A stretch of DNA of 23,192 bases from an uncultured Bacilli bacterium. Its GTDB lineage: Bacteria; Bacillota_I; Bacilli_A; RF39; UBA660. Below, piece after piece: positions 20,468 through 23,192 of this stretch (its first letter is position 1; each line of letters starts with the position of its first letter). A model generated the notes under the pieces. That model did not search any database. It was not told where the DNA came from and saw nothing but the letters and a program-made list of their open reading frames with translations. Both the position numbers and the translations under genes were made by a program. The DNA lies in the NCBI GenBank assembly GCA_910585915.1, contig CAJUGF010000025.1, forward strand, positions 1 to 23,192, in the 5' to 3' direction.

Positions 20468-21266
20468 GTTTTTAGTTACGATAACGGATATAAATCAAAT
20501 TGATCTCTATAAGAAAGCTAGTGTAACTAACTTTCTTTTTCCATTAAAAGACTTTTGTGTAGGATTCTTAAAAACATTTTCAATTGAAGAAATAGAATCT
20601 GGATATCTTTATATTAATCGTATTTTAGATACCGAAGCATATCAAAAATTAAAAGAATTGATGCAAGAATTGCCTGAAAAAATTAAAGGATTAGTTTTTG
20701 AAGATTTTGGAGTTATTACGCTTGCTCATGAATTACAATTGAAACAACAGTTAATTTTGTATCAAACGCATTTTGCAACAAATTATCAAAGTATTAATGA
20801 AAATTTAAGTTATGTGGATAGCATAGTCCTTGGGACAGATATTACAAATGATGAAATCAAAGAGATTCTTTTACATGTATCTAAACCATTAGTCTATGTT
20901 TTATATGGGTTAGTTCCTGCTATGTATTCTAGAAGGACATTACTTACTAATTTTGAAAAGGAGTATCATTTGGGAGAACAAAAGAAAGTTTTATTGAAAG
21001 AGCAGGTATCTCATGAAAAATTTTTAGCTGTAGAAAATGAATATGGTACGATGTTATATCATGATAAATATTTAAATGCTCAGAGTTCTATTAATGATGC
21101 AAAAATCTTATTTTATCTTATTAATCCTATTTTTTTAACAAATGATGAGATAAAACAATTGTTAGAAGATTTAGTTAATTGTGCTATTCGTAATGATGTA
21201 AGAGAAGATACTGGCTTTTTAAATCAAAAGACGATTTATCGTTTAAAAGGTGAAAAAAATGAATAA
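20454..21266 (+). CDS. trhP1: U32-type protein TrhP1 (tRNA hydroxylation, degenerate paralogue)
   Basis: A 270-residue protein in the position of B. subtilis YrrN (TrhP1). Assigned mainly by context; residual U32-like barrel pattern is seen in the middle (LVFEDFGVITLAHELQ, YVDSIVLGTDITNDEI and LVYVLYGLVPAMYSR). It lacks the cysteine cluster that marks the U32 signature in the following gene, having only two scattered Cys, so it probably acts as a partner rather than as the iron-sulfur subunit. It is expected to work with TrhP2 in prephenate-dependent 5-hydroxylation of wobble uridine. It overlaps trmR by 14 bases and trhP2 by 8. Confidence 0.75.
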   Translation: MNPNKFLVTITDINQIDLYKKASVTNFLFPLKDFCVGFLKTFSIEEIESGYLYINRILDTEAYQKLKELMQELPEKIKGLVFEDFGVITLAHELQLKQQLILYQTHFATNYQSINENLSYVDSIVLGTDITNDEIKEILLHVSKPLVYVLYGLVPAMYSRRTLLTNFEKEYHLGEQKKVLLKEQVSHEKFLAVENEYGTMLYHDKYLNAQSSINDAKILFYLINPIFLTNDEIKQLLEDLVNCAIRNDVREDTGFLNQKTIYRLKGEKNE

Positions 21267-22458
21267 AATAGAATTATTGGCTCCAGCAGGAGATCTTGAA
21301 AAATTAAAAATAGCTTATTTGTATGGTGCAGATGCTGTCTATATTGGGGGACAGAATTTTAGTTTACGAGCAAATGCAAAGAATTTTTCTTTGGATGAAA
21401 TGAAGGTTGCAACACTTTATGCGCATCAGCTTGGTAAAAAAATATATGTGACTGTCAATATTGTTTTTCATAATGAGAATTTAGAAGGACTAGAGACATA
21501 TTTACAAGAGTTAGATGATATAGGAATTGATGCAATTATTGCTAGTGATATTTTGGTGTTACAAACGGCTAGGAGATTAAATGTTCATTTTGAGCTTCAT
21601 CTTTCAACACAAAGTAGTGTTTTAAATGAAGGGGCGGCCTTGTTTTATAAAAATTTAGGGGTAACACGTATCGTACTTGCTAGAGAAGCAAGCAAAGAGG
21701 ATATTAAGCAGATTAAAGAGGTAACAGGATTAGAACTTGAATGTTTTATTCATGGTGCTATGTGTACTTCTATTAGTGGAAAATGTGTTTTATCTAATTA
21801 TTGTACCAATCGGGATGCCAATCGTGGTGGTTGTGCTCAAGTTTGCCGTTGGTTGTTTGATACAGATTTTACTACGGAGCCTTTTTCAATGACTAGTAAA
21901 GATTTGAATTTGATTTCTCATATTGAAGAAATGATTCAATTAGGAGTTAATTCTTTTAAAGTAGAGGGAAGAATGCGAGGAATATATTATATTGCTACTG
22001 TTATTTTAACGTATCGATTATTAATTGATAAAATATTAAATCATACGCTTACAGAAGGAGATATGAAATATTCTCTAGCTATTTTAAATCGTTGCGCTAA
22101 TCGTGATTCAACTTCGCAATTTTTTGAGAGTCTTCCAACAGAAAAGGAGCAATATTTTTTAGGAAGAGAAGAAGTTTCTAATCAAGACTTTTTAGGACTG
22201 GTGAAGGATTATGATGAAGGGAAAGGAATGGCAGTTATTGAAGAGAGAAATATTTTTCATGTTGGAGATACTGTCGAATTTTTTGGACCAAATCTTGAAA
22301 CTTTTTCTATTACTTTGCGTAAAATATATGACGAAGAGGATAATGCCATAGAAGTTGCCAATCGTCCAGGAATGATTGTTAAAATTCCAGTATCTTTTCC
22401 AGTGCATGAATATGATATGATGCGTTTAAAAGTGTTTGACAAACAAAACTATGTGTAG
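21259..22458 (+). CDS. trhP2: U32-family tRNA hydroxylation protein TrhP2
   Basis: A 399-residue peptidase-U32-family protein. It opens with MNKIELLAPAGDLEKLKIA and GADAVYIGGQNFSLRA, as all U32 proteins do. The signature region has six cysteines, C162, C169, C176, C182, C192 and C196 (in ECFIHGAMC, GKCVLSNYC and GGCAQVCRW), of which four are expected to bind an iron-sulfur cluster. It is annotated as a protease in older literature, but the B. subtilis orthologue (YrrO/TrhP2) is required for ho5U34 formation. ATG 21259 follows AAAGGTG; a GTG at 21250 is an alternative start. The C-terminal domain (after about 320) is the beta-rich U32 domain. greA follows after 38 bases; the udk gene found here in Bacillus is missing. 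Confidence 0.9.
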   Translation: MNKIELLAPAGDLEKLKIAYLYGADAVYIGGQNFSLRANAKNFSLDEMKVATLYAHQLGKKIYVTVNIVFHNENLEGLETYLQELDDIGIDAIIASDILVLQTARRLNVHFELHLSTQSSVLNEGAALFYKNLGVTRIVLAREASKEDIKQIKEVTGLELECFIHGAMCTSISGKCVLSNYCTNRDANRGGCAQVCRWLFDTDFTTEPFSMTSKDLNLISHIEEMIQLGVNSFKVEGRMRGIYYIATVILTYRLLIDKILNHTLTEGDMKYSLAILNRCANRDSTSQFFESLPTEKEQYFLGREEVSNQDFLGLVKDYDEGKGMAVIEERNIFHVGDTVEFFGPNLETFSITLRKIYDEEDNAIEVANRPGMIVKIPVSFPVHEYDMMRLKVFDKQNYV

Positions 22459-22496
22459 TATTCTTAAAAAGATGTTTTTTTAGGATGTGAATAAAA

Positions 22497-22964
22497 ATGA
22501 ACGAAAATGAAAAAATTATGTTAACAGCTGAAGGTTATTTAGAACTTGAAACAGAATTAAATGAATTAAAAACGGTGACTCGTCCACAAGTGATTAAGGA
22601 ATTAAAAGAAGCAAGAGCACAAGGTGATTTATCAGAAAATTCTGATTATGATGCTGCAAGAGATGCTCAAGCAAAAATTGAGGGACGTATCAAAGAATTA
22701 GAATATAAATTAGAGCATGCAATTATTGCCGAGCAAAAAGATAAGAATACAGTTAATGTAGGATCTACTGTAACCATTGTTTATGATGATGGAGAGGAAG
22801 ATACTTTTAAAATTGTTGGATCATTAGAGGCTGATCCATTGGAAAATAAAATTTCTAATGAATCTCCTTTTGGAAGAGCTATTTTAGGACGTAAGGTTGG
22901 AGAAGAAATTGAAGTTGAAAGTCCAAACGGTGCTTATAAAGTTCAAATTGTAGCTTTGACATAA
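22497..22964 (+). CDS. greA: Transcription elongation factor GreA
   Basis: A 155-residue GreA. N-terminal antiparallel coiled coil (about 8-75) with the acidic tip GDLSENSDYDAA (D44, E47), which enters the RNA polymerase secondary channel and stimulates cleavage of backtracked RNA; C-terminal FKBP-like domain from about 82 (GSTVTIVYDDGEEDTFKIVG to YKVQIVAL) with the usual SPFGRAILGRKVGEE. AGGATG precedes ATG 22497. It is the last gene of the ireB block; a strong terminator follows. The order trhP2-greA agrees with B. subtilis apart from the missing udk. Confidence 0.97.
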   Translation: MNENEKIMLTAEGYLELETELNELKTVTRPQVIKELKEARAQGDLSENSDYDAARDAQAKIEGRIKELEYKLEHAIIAEQKDKNTVNVGSTVTIVYDDGEEDTFKIVGSLEADPLENKISNESPFGRAILGRKVGEEIEVESPNGAYKVQIVALT

Positions 22965-22990
22965 ATTATAATAAGTTGTATTTTGTATTA

Positions 22991-23022
22991 AATCTAATGC
23001 CATTTAGGCATTAGATTTTTTT
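22991..23022 (+). terminator. Terminator after greA
   Basis: An 11-pair perfect stem (22991-23001 with 23007-23017), five-base loop, then T run. It closes the ireB-greA block. Confidence 0.9.
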
Positions 23023-23089
23023 AAAAACAATGTTTTTAATTTCTTTATATAACTATTATTGTAATAAATGTGTTTCATTTTAAAATTTT

Positions 23090-23098
23090 TGTTATAAT
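23090..23098 (+). promoter_or_regulatory. Extended -10 promoter of the last gene
   Basis: TGT then perfect TATAAT (23093-23098), with a weak TGTTTC (23071-23076) 16 bases upstream. The leader has an imperfect direct repeat (23109-23120 and 23133-23145). Confidence 0.55.
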
Positions 23099-23158
23099 AG
23101 ATGTAGAAGCTAGTTTTAGATTTTAATAGGATGCTAAGTTTTAGAATAGAGGAATTTT

Positions 23159-23192
23159 ATGAAATTACAAACCTTCCGTGAGAAGAATAAAA
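23159..23192 (+). CDS. Start of an unidentified gene, cut by the window end
   Basis: Eleven codons (MKLQTFREKNK) after a GAGGA ribosome-binding site at 23149-23153 and its own promoter. Too short to identify. Confidence 0.5.
   Translation, partial: MKLQTFREKNK

Noticed and set aside
23023..23037. Inverted repeat AAAAAC-N3-GTTTTT after the greA terminator
   Set aside because: Short and pure A/T apart from one pair; expected by chance in this DNA.

Overview
The window is very AT-rich, coding-dense DNA from a Gram-positive, endospore-forming member of the Firmicutes (Bacillota). Three proteins are recognisable sporulation factors: the coat morphogenetic protein CotE, the stage VI protein SpoVIF, and the coat-basement ATPase SpoIVA. 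The order ireB-ruvX-yrzB-mltG-trmR-trhP1-trhP2-greA and the adjacency spoIVA-hup match Bacillus subtilis. The low GC, a large glycine/asparagine-rich beta-helix surface protein and a secreted protein with a TasA-like N-terminus suggest an uncultured gut Bacilli lineage (RF39-type or a relative). That placement is inference. No rRNA, tRNA, CRISPR array, insertion sequence or prophage is visible.

Layout. 1-940: the 3' end of a beta-helix surface protein that begins before the window. 1053-4743: an HD-domain dGTPase-like phosphohydrolase followed by the M16 peptidase-like pair YmfF/YmfH. 4758-5990 (minus strand): a HIT protein and an APH/protein-kinase-like protein, the latter divergent from cotE. 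6103-7236: cotE, then rpsP-khpA. 7302-9025: a lone type IV prepilin-like gene and the GTPase der. 9030-9482 (minus): an unrecognised 150-residue protein with a Cys/His/Asp arrangement. 9650-11041: murF. 11029-12681: four small helix-turn-helix regulators around spoVIF. 12905-14772: spoIVA and hup. 14961-17408: tsaC and a secreted/membrane-anchored surface protein, in a stretch with somewhat different base use. 17571-22964: a HipB-like HTH gene, then the eight-gene block ireB to greA. In that block IreB links to cell-wall signalling, MltG trims glycan strands, RuvX and GreA act on nucleic acids, and TrmR/TrhP1/TrhP2 form the tRNA wobble-uridine hydroxylation/methylation pathway. 23159-23192: the first 11 codons of a further gene.

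Regulation. Almost every intergenic space holds a TGn-extended -10 hexamer, and rho-independent terminators are frequent. Four convergent gene pairs share hairpins that overlap the final codons of one or both genes. The cotE terminator overlaps the -35 box of the rpsP promoter. A perfect 15-base palindrome lies in front of the two-HTH regulator, and CATA-type -10 elements resembling sporulation-sigma promoters precede cotE, spoVIF and (weaker) spoIVA.

The least explained parts are the HTH cluster wrapped around spoVIF, the kinase-like gene facing cotE, the Cys/His/Asp protein, the orphan pilin, and the surface protein that changes codon style near its C-terminal end. I saw no clearly new defence or mobile system.
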